From contig JAYTOM010000362.1 in assembly GCA_043747765.1 (NCBI GenBank), positions 1-11,909 of the forward strand: a stretch of 11,909 nt of DNA, in the 5' to 3' direction. Positions 1-7,712 of this stretch are shown here, piece after piece. Positions within the stretch are counted from its first letter, which is position 1, and each line of letters begins with the position of its first letter. The translations under genes and the position numbers were made by a program. The stretch is from WLMZ01 sp043747765 (lineage in GTDB: Bacteria > Actinomycetota > Acidimicrobiia > Acidimicrobiales > Ilumatobacteraceae). The notes under the pieces were generated by a model. That model worked only from the letters and a program-made list of their open reading frames with translations, was not told the DNA's origin and did no database searches.

Positions 1-527
1 GCGGACTCCATCGCGAGGTGACGCATGAACGCGATCGCTCCTCCTTTGCCGGCGCCGTAGACAGAGATTCCCAGCCGGTCGCCGGCGATGCCGGCGCCCG
101 AGGAAATCGTGATGACTCGTCCCCAGCCACGCTCGTACATACCGCCGACTGCAGCCCGACAACAATGGAGGACGCCGTACAGGTTCACGTCGAGGAACCG
201 CGCGTATTCATCTGGTTCCATGTCGACGAATGGCATCGGGGCGAATGCGTGTGCACCGGCGTTGCCGGCATTGTTGACGAGGATGTCGATCGGGCCGACT
301 GCCGAGAAGCCCCGCTGCACATCGGACGAGTCGGTGACATCGAAACTGGCGACGCGACCTGAACCCCCGGCCGCGATGATCGAGTCGACGGTCTGTCGGG
401 CTCGCTCGGCAACGATGTCGTTGACGACGACAGTGGCCCCCTGCGTCGCGAGACACTGAGCAATGCCGGCGCCGACAGACTGGCCGGCCCCGGTGACGAG
501 CGCGGTCTTGCCGGTCAGATCGAACAT
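1..527 (-). CDS. Short-chain dehydrogenase/reductase (SDR), 3' end outside window
   Basis: NAD(P)-dependent oxidoreductase of the classical SDR family; the substrate cannot be told from the sequence. The ATG at 525-527 opens a frame of 175 codons that runs off the left edge, so about two thirds of a usual 250-residue SDR is present. The Rossmann cofactor motif is TGAGQSVGAG (residues 12-21), with an acidic residue (D37) at the end of the second strand that would fit NAD(H) preference. D63 and V64 match the adenine-contacting DV pair, NNAG is at 85-88, the helix-4 Asn is N115, the catalytic Ser is S142 or S143, and the YxxxK pair is Y157 and K161 in YGAGK. All active-site residues are therefore visible and the gene looks intact. 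It is divergent from the MATE gene. The loss of the C-terminal substrate-binding part prevents assignment to a specific reaction such as hydroxyacyl-CoA or steroid oxidation. Confidence 0.93.
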   Translation of the reverse strand, partial: MFDLTGKTALVTGAGQSVGAGIAQCLATQGATVVVNDIVAERARQTVDSIIAAGGSGRVASFDVTDSSDVQRGFSAVGPIDILVNNAGNAGAHAFAPMPFVDMEPDEYARFLDVNLYGVLHCCRAAVGGMYERGWGRVITISSGAGIAGDRLGISVYGAGKGGAIAFMRHLAMES

Positions 528-597
528 GCACCCAGTCTGACCGGCGGCGGCGCGAATGGCGGGCTCGGAGCACGGTGCGACATGCGACGATGTCGTC

Positions 598-1908
598 GTG
601 AATCTCAGCGCGCTCGACCGGCGGATCATCCGGCTCGCGATACCAGCGCTCGGGACCTTGGCGATCGAGCCGTTGTACATCCTCGTCGATACAGCCATCG
701 TCGGCCGGTTGGGCACGGATCCGCTCGCCGGGTTGGCCATCGCTGCGACCGTTCTGTTGACGATCTCGTCGTTCGTGATGTTCCTCGAGTACGGCGTCAC
801 GCCCGACGTCGCGCGAGCACTCGGGCGCACAGATCAGCGGGGAGCCGGCATCGCGGCATCGGACTCGCTGTCGCTGGCGGTGATGCTCGGCGTGCCCGTT
901 GCTGTTCTCATGGCATTGTCGTCATCGCCATTGGCGCGTTTGCTCGGCGCTCACGGAGCTGTGCTCGACGCAGCGACGACGTACTTGCGGATCAGCGCGA
1001 TCGGCCTGCCGTTCGTGTGGGTCACGATGGTCGGCCACGGAGTGATGAGAGGTCACAACAACCTGACTCGACCTCTTCTGGTGGTGCTCGTCGCGAACGT
1101 CGTCAACGTCGTCCTCGAGCTGATCGTGGTCTACGGCTTCCACATGGGAGTCGCCGGGTCGGCGTTGAGCACGGTCGTCGTCCAGATCGGCGCAGCCATG
1201 TCGTTCGCCGGCATCATGCGTCCGTACCTGATGCGCATCGCACCGGCGTGGGCGAGGTTGCGGCCGATACTCGCGCGTGCCGGGCACCTTGGCCTGCGAA
1301 GTGTTGCAATGCTCGGTGCCTGGGTCGCGGTCACCCGCGTTGCTGCACATGTCGACACAGCCACGTTGGCCGCAAACCAGGTTCTGCAGCAGCTGTTCAT
1401 GCTGCTTGCCCTGGCGCTGGACGCCTTGGCGATCCCGGCGCAATCGCTTGTTGCCGCTGCTCTCGGCGCCGATGATCGCGATGGGGCGATGGAGATCGGA
1501 CGATCGAGCCTGAGGATGTCGTTGTGGATCGCCGCTGGATTCGGCATTGTTGTCGCAGCAACGAGTCCGTTGCTGCCGAGGCTGTTCAGCAACGACGGTT
1601 CAGTGATCAGCCGAGTGACCGTCGGCCTGATCTTCCTGGCCGTCATGCAACTGCCGGGTGCCGTTGCGTTCTCGCTCGACGGCGTCCTGATCGGTGGCCA
1701 CGACACTCGCTTCCTCGGCCGAGCGGCCGTCTGTAACCTGATCCCGTTTGCACCGATGTTGGTCGCAGTCGTCATCCATCCGGCGCTGGGTATCGCCGGC
1801 CTGTGGGCTGCCCAACTCGTGCTGATGACGTCCCGCGCACTCGTCAACCACCGTCGCTTCTCCTCGCGACGTTGGATGACGACACGGGAGCGCATCCATG
1901 TTGCGTAG
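598..1908 (+). CDS. MATE family efflux transporter (DinF-like)
   Basis: Inner-membrane multidrug and toxic-compound exporter, in this family driven by Na+ or H+ antiport, probably with about 12 membrane helices. The protein is hydrophobic throughout and starts with the DinF-type N-terminus LDRRIIRLAIPALG followed by EPLYILVDTAIVGRLG, the usual helix-1 signature. The second half has AANQVLQQLFMLLALALDAL followed by AIPAQSLVAAALGADD, matching the repeated bundle motif (A-Q-x-L-V, then LGA-x-D). I chose the GTG at 598 (436 aa) because the family-like sequence begins immediately after it. An in-frame ATG at 556 would add 14 unremarkable residues and leave only 28 bp to the divergent SDR start. 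Neither start has a clear ribosome binding site. The next gene, a YhdH-type reductase, begins 9 bp after the stop, so the two are probably co-transcribed. The exported substrate is unknown. Confidence 0.9.
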   Translation: MNLSALDRRIIRLAIPALGTLAIEPLYILVDTAIVGRLGTDPLAGLAIAATVLLTISSFVMFLEYGVTPDVARALGRTDQRGAGIAASDSLSLAVMLGVPVAVLMALSSSPLARLLGAHGAVLDAATTYLRISAIGLPFVWVTMVGHGVMRGHNNLTRPLLVVLVANVVNVVLELIVVYGFHMGVAGSALSTVVVQIGAAMSFAGIMRPYLMRIAPAWARLRPILARAGHLGLRSVAMLGAWVAVTRVAAHVDTATLAANQVLQQLFMLLALALDALAIPAQSLVAAALGADDRDGAMEIGRSSLRMSLWIAAGFGIVVAATSPLLPRLFSNDGSVISRVTVGLIFLAVMQLPGAVAFSLDGVLIGGHDTRFLGRAAVCNLIPFAPMLVAVVIHPALGIAGLWAAQLVLMTSRALVNHRRFSSRRWMTTRERIHVA

Positions 1909-1917
1909 GGTGATCCA

Positions 1918-2937
1918 GTGAGCACCTTCCCCGCATTCACCGTTGGCCGCATCGATGATCGGTGGACCCGTTCGGTCACCGAGATGTCCACCGACGACCT
2001 CGCCTCTGGCCCCGCCGGCGAAGTCCTGATCCGAATCGAGTACTCGGGCATCAACTACAAGGACGGCTTGGCCAGCACGGAGAAGGGCCGTGTGGCGCGT
2101 ATCGATCCGCTGATCCCTGGCGTCGATCTGGCCGGGATTGTTCTCGAATCCTCGTCGGACGACGTGGTCGTCGGCGAGCACGTCATCGTCCATGGTTACG
2201 ACCTCGGAGTGGCCCATCACGGCGGTTTCGCAGGCGAGGCGCGGGTGCCGGCCGACTGGGTCGTGCCGATGCCCGGTGGTCTGTCTTCGAAACAGGCGAT
2301 GATGATCGGTACAGCCGGCTTCACCGCAGCCAAGTCCGTCGCTGCCCTGCAGCACTTCGGTCTCCAACCCGGGTCGGGCCCCGTGTTGGTCACCGGCGCG
2401 ACCGGCGGTGTCGGCTCGATGGCGGTGGGCATCTTGGCGTTCCTCGGGTTCGAGGTGGTGGCCAGCAGTGGGAAGCCGGCGTCGGGCGATTGGTTGCGTG
2501 CGCTCGGGGCGTCCGATGTCATCGGGCGCGATGAGACGTCGGCCGAGTCCAAGCGACCAATGGAGAGCGAGCGGTGGGCTGGTTGCGTCGACTGCGTCGG
2601 CGGATCCACGCTGGCGTATGCGCTGCGCACGATGCGGTACGGAGCGTCGGTCGCGGCGAGCGGACTGACCGGCGGCGGCGATCTGCCGACGTCTGTCTTT
2701 CCCTTCATCCTGCGGGGTGTGAACCTGTTCGGCATCGACAGTGTGCAGACGCCGATTGCCGAGCGCCGCGCCCTGTGGCGGCGGCTCGCCACCGACCTCC
2801 GGCCTCCCCAGATCGACAGTCCGCATGCTGAATCGGTCGAGATCGTCGGCCTCGACGTGCTGGCCGATGCACTCGACAAGATTCTCGCCGGCGGGATGGT
2901 CGGCCGGGTCCTGGTGGATCCGACGCTGACCGTCTGA
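1918..2937 (+). CDS. YhdH/AcuI-like NADPH oxidoreductase (acrylyl-CoA reductase family)
   Basis: Zinc-independent medium-chain dehydrogenase/reductase of the YhdH/YhfP group, 339 aa, close to the usual 325-340. Characterised relatives (E. coli YhdH, AcuI of DMSP degraders) reduce acrylyl-CoA to propionyl-CoA with NADPH. Visible family motifs are SGINYKD (43-49), PGVDLAG (67-73), HGGFAG (101-106), GTAGFTAA (131-138), the nucleotide-binding VTGATGGVGSMAV (158-170) and SGK (184-186), which in the family contacts the NADP 2'-phosphate. There are no Cys/His zinc ligands. The GTG start at 1918 is preceded by AGGG at 1907-1910, a plausible ribosome binding site, and lies 9 bp behind the MATE stop. 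Pairing with an exporter fits detoxification of reactive electrophiles, which is inference. The exact substrate is unproven because related enzymes act as quinone or enal reductases. The gene ends just before a large inverted repeat. Confidence 0.9.
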   Translation: MSTFPAFTVGRIDDRWTRSVTEMSTDDLASGPAGEVLIRIEYSGINYKDGLASTEKGRVARIDPLIPGVDLAGIVLESSSDDVVVGEHVIVHGYDLGVAHHGGFAGEARVPADWVVPMPGGLSSKQAMMIGTAGFTAAKSVAALQHFGLQPGSGPVLVTGATGGVGSMAVGILAFLGFEVVASSGKPASGDWLRALGASDVIGRDETSAESKRPMESERWAGCVDCVGGSTLAYALRTMRYGASVAASGLTGGGDLPTSVFPFILRGVNLFGIDSVQTPIAERRALWRRLATDLRPPQIDSPHAESVEIVGLDVLADALDKILAGGMVGRVLVDPTLTV

Positions 2938-2945
2938 CACGACCG

Positions 2946-3023
2946 TCGGAGGGTTTGCGCCACTGGAGGACTCGCGCTGCACCCGGGTGCGGGGGAGACC
3001 CTCCAATGGCGCAAACCCTCCGA
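2946..3023. terminator. Long inverted repeat between convergent genes, probable bidirectional terminator
   Basis: Two 24-nt arms (2946-2969 and 3000-3023) are reverse complements except at one position (C2963 against A3006). The single mismatch is C-A in plus-strand RNA but a G-U wobble in minus-strand RNA, so the hairpin would be fully paired in the leuS transcript. The 30-nt loop contains a perfect 12-bp palindrome, GCACCCGGGTGC (2979-2990), which could form an inner hairpin. The element fills the gap between the YhdH-like stop (2935-2937) and the leuS stop (3027-3029), the expected place for a shared terminator. There is no T-run on either side, so it is not a canonical rho-independent terminator. 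It could instead be a copy of a genome-wide palindromic repeat. Confidence 0.65.
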
Positions 3024-3026
3024 TGA

Positions 3027-5909
3027 TCAGGCGACGATGTTCACCGTGCGGCCCGGCACGACGATGACCTTTGTCGGAGTCGCCCCACCAAGGGCCTGGA
3101 TGATCCGCTCGTCGGCCAATGCGGTGGCTTCGACGTCGGCGTCGGTCGCATCGGATGCAACGAGGATCTTGCCGCGGAACTTTCCGTTGACCTGAACGGG
3201 CATCTCGATCGTGTCCTCGATCAGCAACGCGGGATCGGCAACGGGGAACGGTTCGCGGATCAGCGATGTGCTGTGTCCGAGCTTGGCCCACAGTTCCTCG
3301 GCGACGTGCGGACACAGCGGCGCGAGCATCAGTGTCATCGGCTCGGCGACATCGACGGGGCACCGCCCGAGCTTGGTGACGAGGTTGTTCAACTCGATCA
3401 ACTTCGAGATCGCCGTGTTGAATCGCAGACCGTCGAGATCGGCGCGCACCCCGTCGATGGTGCGATGCAGGGCGCGTCTTATTGCTTCGTCGGCCGCTGT
3501 GCCGAGTGTCAGTTCGCCGGTTTCCTCGTCGACCATGCTACGCCAGACGCGCTGCAGGAACCGGTACATGCCAACGACGTCGCGAGTCTCCCACGGCCGC
3601 GACGCATCCATCGGCCCGGTGCTCATCTCGTACAGTCGCAGGGTGTCGGCGCCATACGCTTCGTACATGTCGTCGGGTGACACGGCGTTCTTGAGGCTCT
3701 TGCCCATCTTGCCCCACTCGCGCGTGACGGGCGAGCCGTCGTGGAAAAACGCCCCGTCGCGCTGCTCGACCTCGGTGGCGTCGACGTAGATCTCGCGTTC
3801 GTCCTTGAACGCAGCAGCCAGGATCATGCCCTGGTTGTACAGCCGGTAGTAGGGCTCCCACGAGCTGACATGACCCAGATCGAACAGGACTTTGTGCCAG
3901 AACCTGGAGTACAGCAGGTGGAGTACAGCGTGCTCCACACCGCCGACGTACAGATCCACGCCACCCGGATGCGGTCGACCGTCGATGCCATCGGCTTGGG
4001 GGCCCATCCAGTACTGCTCCACGCGCGGGTCGACGAACGCGTTCTCGTTCGTCGGGTCGAGATATCGCAACTCGTACCAGCACGATCCGGCCCACTGCGG
4101 CATCACGTTCGTGTCGCGGCGATACGCGTGCTCGCCGTCGCCGTCGCCCAGGTCGACCGTCACCTCGGTCCACCAGTCGAGACGATCGAGCGGTGATTCG
4201 GGGTTGCTGAACTCGTCATCGGGGGCGAACGTACGTGGCGAGAACGAATCAGTCTCCGGCAGCATCACCGGCAGATCGGTTTCCGGAAGCGCGAGCGGCC
4301 CGTGCTCGTCGTAGACAATGGGAAACGGCTCACCCCAGTAGCGCTGGCGGCTGAACAGCCAGTCGCGCAACTTGAAGTTGGTCGTGCCGTGTCCGGCCTG
4401 GTGGGCGATCAACCATTCGTTGATCATCTGCTTTCCTGCAGTCACCGAATCGATGCCGTTCAGGCTGATCTCGTCGTTCGCCGACTGGACGTAACTGCCG
4501 TCGCCGACGAAGGCGTCGGGCCACGACACCGTGTCGAGACTGGGCTCGATACCGTGAGCCGAGAACCACGAGTGCGGCGGTTGCTGGATTGCTGGGATGG
4601 GCAGACCGAACCGTCGAGCGAATTCGAAGTCGCGTTGATCGCCACACGGCACCGCCATGATTGCGCCCGTGCCGTAACCCATCAGGACGTAGTCGGCTGT
4701 CCAGACCGGAACCTGCTGCCCGTTCACGGGATTCGTTGCGTACGAGCCGGTGAACACGCCCGTCTTTTCGCGCGTAGCGTCCTGACGGTCGATGTCCTTC
4801 TTCGAGTCTGCCGAGCGCTTGTAGTCGGCGACAGCGGCGCGCTGAGCGTCCGTCGTCAGCGCATCGATCAATGGATGTTCCGGGGCGACAACCATGAACG
4901 TGGCTCCGAACAACGTGTCCGCACGGGTGGTGAACACCTCGATGGCACCAACCGGAGTCGCGAACCGGACGCGCGCGCCGTCGCTGCGGCCGATCCAGTT
5001 GCGCTGCATGGTCTTGATCGCGTCGGACCAGTCGAGCAGATCCAGATCATCGATCAGACGATCGGCATACGACGTGATCCGCATCATCCATTGACGCATG
5101 TTGCGCTTGAACACCGGGAAGTTACCGCGATCACTCCGACCGTCTGCTGTGACCTCCTCGTTGGCGACAACGGTGCCCAGCCCGGGACACCAGTTGACCG
5201 GGGCGTCGGACACATAGGCGAGGCGCAGTGTGTCGACAGCGGCACGCTGTTCGCCGACGGTCAACTCGGTCCACCTCCGACCAGAGCCTGTCGGCCGAGC
5301 CCCGGATTCGAACTCGGCGATCAACTCACCGATCGGTCGCGCTCGACCGGTGCCGTCGCCGTTGCGGGCGGGCGCTTCGGTGTCGTACCACGAGTTGAAG
5401 ATCTGCAGGAAGATCCACTGTGTCCACCGGTAGTACGTCGGGTCGGTGGTGTCGATGCTGCGCCGTTGATCGTGGCTGAGGCCAAGGCGACGGAGCTGTC
5501 GACGCATGTTGGCGACGTTCGATGCCGTCGTGATCGCCGGGTGCTGGCCGGTCTGGACTGCGTACTGCTCTGCCGGAAGTCCGAAGGCGTCGAAGCCCAT
5601 CGTGTAACAGACGTTGTAGCCGGCCATCCGCTTGTAGCGGCTGTACACGTCTGTTCCGATGTATCCGAGTGGATGGCCGACGTGCAGCCCCGTTCCGGAT
5701 GGATAGGGGAACATGTCCAGGACGAAAAGCTTCCTGTTCGACCCGCTCTCGTCGACCGGCAGGGCGTTCGCATCGGCGAGGGGGCCGACAGGGTTCGGCG
5801 CTTCGAAGGATCGGTGGGTGTCCCAGAACTGCTGCCAACGCTGCTCGATGTCCTGAGCGAGCGTCGCAGAGTACCGGTACGGAGGAGTGTCGGAGTCGGC
5901 GCGAGCCAT
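3027..5909 (-). CDS. leuS: Leucyl-tRNA synthetase (LeuRS)
   Basis: Class I aminoacyl-tRNA synthetase that charges tRNA-Leu with leucine in the cytoplasm; 960 aa, longer than E. coli LeuRS (860) and near the actinobacterial size. The HIGH-type motif is HVGH (76-79) after FPYPSGTGL, and the KMSKS loop reads KMGKS (734-738), within EWGKMGKSLKNAVSPDD. The CP1 editing domain is present, with the threonine-rich TTRADTLFG around residue 325 and GYGTGAIMAVP followed by GDQRDFEFA around 410-430, so post-transfer editing should be intact. An extra segment of roughly 50 residues lies between NSWYD (about 172) and APVNWCPG (about 235), where E. coli LeuRS is contiguous. I chose the ATG at 5907-5909 because GGAG stands 4 nt upstream and the family sequence begins there. 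The open frame continues upstream to 6206, but that stretch runs antisense into the neighbouring gene. It is a single-gene transcript, divergent from the acyl ligase. Confidence 0.98.
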   Translation of the reverse strand: MARADSDTPPYRYSATLAQDIEQRWQQFWDTHRSFEAPNPVGPLADANALPVDESGSNRKLFVLDMFPYPSGTGLHVGHPLGYIGTDVYSRYKRMAGYNVCYTMGFDAFGLPAEQYAVQTGQHPAITTASNVANMRRQLRRLGLSHDQRRSIDTTDPTYYRWTQWIFLQIFNSWYDTEAPARNGDGTGRARPIGELIAEFESGARPTGSGRRWTELTVGEQRAAVDTLRLAYVSDAPVNWCPGLGTVVANEEVTADGRSDRGNFPVFKRNMRQWMMRITSYADRLIDDLDLLDWSDAIKTMQRNWIGRSDGARVRFATPVGAIEVFTTRADTLFGATFMVVAPEHPLIDALTTDAQRAAVADYKRSADSKKDIDRQDATREKTGVFTGSYATNPVNGQQVPVWTADYVLMGYGTGAIMAVPCGDQRDFEFARRFGLPIPAIQQPPHSWFSAHGIEPSLDTVSWPDAFVGDGSYVQSANDEISLNGIDSVTAGKQMINEWLIAHQAGHGTTNFKLRDWLFSRQRYWGEPFPIVYDEHGPLALPETDLPVMLPETDSFSPRTFAPDDEFSNPESPLDRLDWWTEVTVDLGDGDGEHAYRRDTNVMPQWAGSCWYELRYLDPTNENAFVDPRVEQYWMGPQADGIDGRPHPGGVDLYVGGVEHAVLHLLYSRFWHKVLFDLGHVSSWEPYYRLYNQGMILAAAFKDEREIYVDATEVEQRDGAFFHDGSPVTREWGKMGKSLKNAVSPDDMYEAYGADTLRLYEMSTGPMDASRPWETRDVVGMYRFLQRVWRSMVDEETGELTLGTAADEAIRRALHRTIDGVRADLDGLRFNTAISKLIELNNLVTKLGRCPVDVAEPMTLMLAPLCPHVAEELWAKLGHSTSLIREPFPVADPALLIEDTIEMPVQVNGKFRGKILVASDATDADVEATALADERIIQALGGATPTKVIVVPGRTVNIVA

Positions 5910-6014
5910 AGTGCTCCACTGTACGAGCCGCACGCGATCTTGCCCCTGCTGCTTTCCGGGCGTAGCACGGAGCTCCGATCCGGCGGGCTCGGACCAGTAG
6001 CGTCTGACAGTGTT

Positions 6015-7712
6015 ATGGCACTGAATGCAGGATCCATCACCGACCGTCTGCAGGCTGCGGCCGATCGGCCCACCGGCGTTCGATTCGTCGGGGCGTCGGT
6101 CAGGCCGACGGACGGTAGCGATTTCGTCGCGTGGCGACAGATCCACGACGAAGCCCGTGCCGTCGGGGCAGCCTTGCAGGCGCGCGGCCTGGTGCCGGGA
6201 GACCATGTCGCGATCCTCGGGTCCACCAGCCGTTCACTGATGACCATCATCCAGGGCTGCTGGCTCAGCGGAATCGCGAGCATGGTGCTCCCGCTGCCGA
6301 TGAGGATGGCGTCGCTCGATGCGTTCGTGGAGAGCACGCGGGCGAGGATCCAGCACGGCGATGCCAAGCTGGTGTTGATCGACGACATGCTCGCCGAGTT
6401 CTATGCCGCTGGTCCTGGAGATCCTCCGATCGAGCGAATGGGTGCCGTGATGCCCGGAGCCCGGCGTCCGACCGCCGACCGACTGGAGATACCGGCCAAC
6501 GATCCGGAGCGGCTGATCGTGCTGCAATACACGAGTGGTTCGACAAGCGAGCCCAAAGGCGTCATGATTCCGGACCGGGTGCTGACTGCGAACATCGACG
6601 CGTCGTGCGCTGCTGCCGAACTCGGCCCCGACGAAGTGATGGTGTCGTGGTTGCCGCTCTACCACGACATGGGTCTCGTTGGTTTCCTGTCGATCCCGAT
6701 GACCAACGGCTGCCAACTGATCCAGGCTGCACCGCAGGACTTCATGGCTCACCCTGGAAACTGGATGCAGTGGATCAGTGATCACGGCGGCACTGCGACC
6801 GCTGGACCGAACTTCGCGTGGGTCCTCGCCACGCGTGCATTGAAGCGGATGGAGGGCCTCGATCTGTCCCGCCTGACGCTCGCCCTCAGCGGCGCCGAGC
6901 CGGTCGATCCGGCGGCAGTCGAAGCGTTCGTGGAGGCTGCATCGCGGTTCGGCTTCGATCCCGGCGGCGTGTTCCCGGCGTTCGGCATGGCCGAGGTGGC
7001 GATCGGCGGAGCGTTCCCGGCGCGTCATCGTGGGCTGGTCACCGACGACGTCGATCGCGAAGCCCTCGAACGAGACCGGATCGCCAAACCTGTGGCGAAG
7101 TCGTCGCCCGCCGACTACGACGCCGACACTGTCCGGCGCTTGCCCGTTCTCGGACGTCCGGTGCCGGATCTGGAAATGCGCATCGTCGATCCGGATACGC
7201 GCGCCGACCTCGCCGAGCGTCATGTCGGCGAGTTGTTGATCCGTGGCACATCGGTCACTCCTGGGTACTACAAACGGCCCGACGCGACAGCAGCGCTGTT
7301 CGCCGACGGATGGTTGTGCACGGGCGACCTCGGCTACATGCTCGATGGCGAACTCGTCCTCTGCGGGCGGATCAAGGACATCATCATCGTCGGTGGCCGG
7401 AACGTGTTCCCCGAGGACATCGAGCGCGCCGTCGGTGGTCTCGATGGTGTTCGCGCCGGCAACGTGATCGCGTTCGGAGTCGACGGATACAAGGGCAAGG
7501 AAACTGTCGTCGTCGTCGCCGAGGTGCGAACGGAGGATCCTGCGTCGGTCCGAGACGCCATCCACAAGCGGACGATCGATGTCTGCGGGCTGCCGCCACG
7601 CGACGTCATGCTCGTCCGGGCAGGCACGTTGCCGAAAACATCGTCCGGCAAATTGCAACGCGCCAAGTGTCGAGAGCAGTACATGGGTGAAGAACTCGAG
7701 CTGATCGAATGA
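6015..7712 (+). CDS. Fatty acyl-AMP ligase / acyl-CoA synthetase (AMP-binding, FadD/FAAL-like)
   Basis: ANL-superfamily adenylating enzyme, 565 aa, that activates a carboxylic acid as acyl-AMP and passes it to CoA or to an acyl carrier protein. Motifs in order are the P-loop YTSGSTSEPKG (172-182), SWLPLYHDMGLVGF (211-224), AGPNFAWVLATRAL (263-276), LSGAEPV (291-297), FGMAE (323-327, A5), TGDLGY (436-441, A7), GRIKDIIIVGGRNVFPEDIE (451-470, hinge and A8) and TSSGKLQR with the catalytic Lys K546 (A10). The HDMGLVG block and the RNVFPEDIE hinge resemble fatty acyl-AMP ligases more than classical acyl-CoA synthetases, but the diagnostic FAAL insertion cannot be decided by eye, and no ACP or polyketide synthase gene is nearby. 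The ATG at 6015 has no ribosome binding site; the frame open upstream to 4302 is only antisense to leuS. The stop overlaps the next start by 4 bp (ATGA). Confidence 0.9.
   Translation: MALNAGSITDRLQAAADRPTGVRFVGASVRPTDGSDFVAWRQIHDEARAVGAALQARGLVPGDHVAILGSTSRSLMTIIQGCWLSGIASMVLPLPMRMASLDAFVESTRARIQHGDAKLVLIDDMLAEFYAAGPGDPPIERMGAVMPGARRPTADRLEIPANDPERLIVLQYTSGSTSEPKGVMIPDRVLTANIDASCAAAELGPDEVMVSWLPLYHDMGLVGFLSIPMTNGCQLIQAAPQDFMAHPGNWMQWISDHGGTATAGPNFAWVLATRALKRMEGLDLSRLTLALSGAEPVDPAAVEAFVEAASRFGFDPGGVFPAFGMAEVAIGGAFPARHRGLVTDDVDREALERDRIAKPVAKSSPADYDADTVRRLPVLGRPVPDLEMRIVDPDTRADLAERHVGELLIRGTSVTPGYYKRPDATAALFADGWLCTGDLGYMLDGELVLCGRIKDIIIVGGRNVFPEDIERAVGGLDGVRAGNVIAFGVDGYKGKETVVVVAEVRTEDPASVRDAIHKRTIDVCGLPPRDVMLVRAGTLPKTSSGKLQRAKCREQYMGEELELIE

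Noticed and set aside
1600..3363. 587-codon minus-strand open frame
   Set aside because: It crosses the MATE gene, the YhdH-like gene, the terminator and the end of leuS in an antisense or shifted frame, with Arg/His/Asp-rich composition and no motif.
3696..3710. KMGKS in place of KMSKS in LeuRS as a possible defect
   Set aside because: Gly at the third position is a tolerated variant in LeuRS, and I believe it is common in actinobacteria. All other catalytic and editing motifs are intact.
4302..6014. Open frame continuous with the acyl-ligase gene, which would give a 1136-residue protein
   Set aside because: The 571 extra codons lie wholly antisense to leuS, have no recognisable domain and are Val/Arg/Asp-rich in the way high-GC shadow frames are. 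The ligase family sequence begins at the ATG at 6015.
5910..6206. N-terminal extension of leuS upstream of the ATG at 5909
   Set aside because: It overlaps the divergent acyl-ligase coding sequence and shows no LeuRS similarity; a ribosome binding site and the normal N-terminus occur at 5909.
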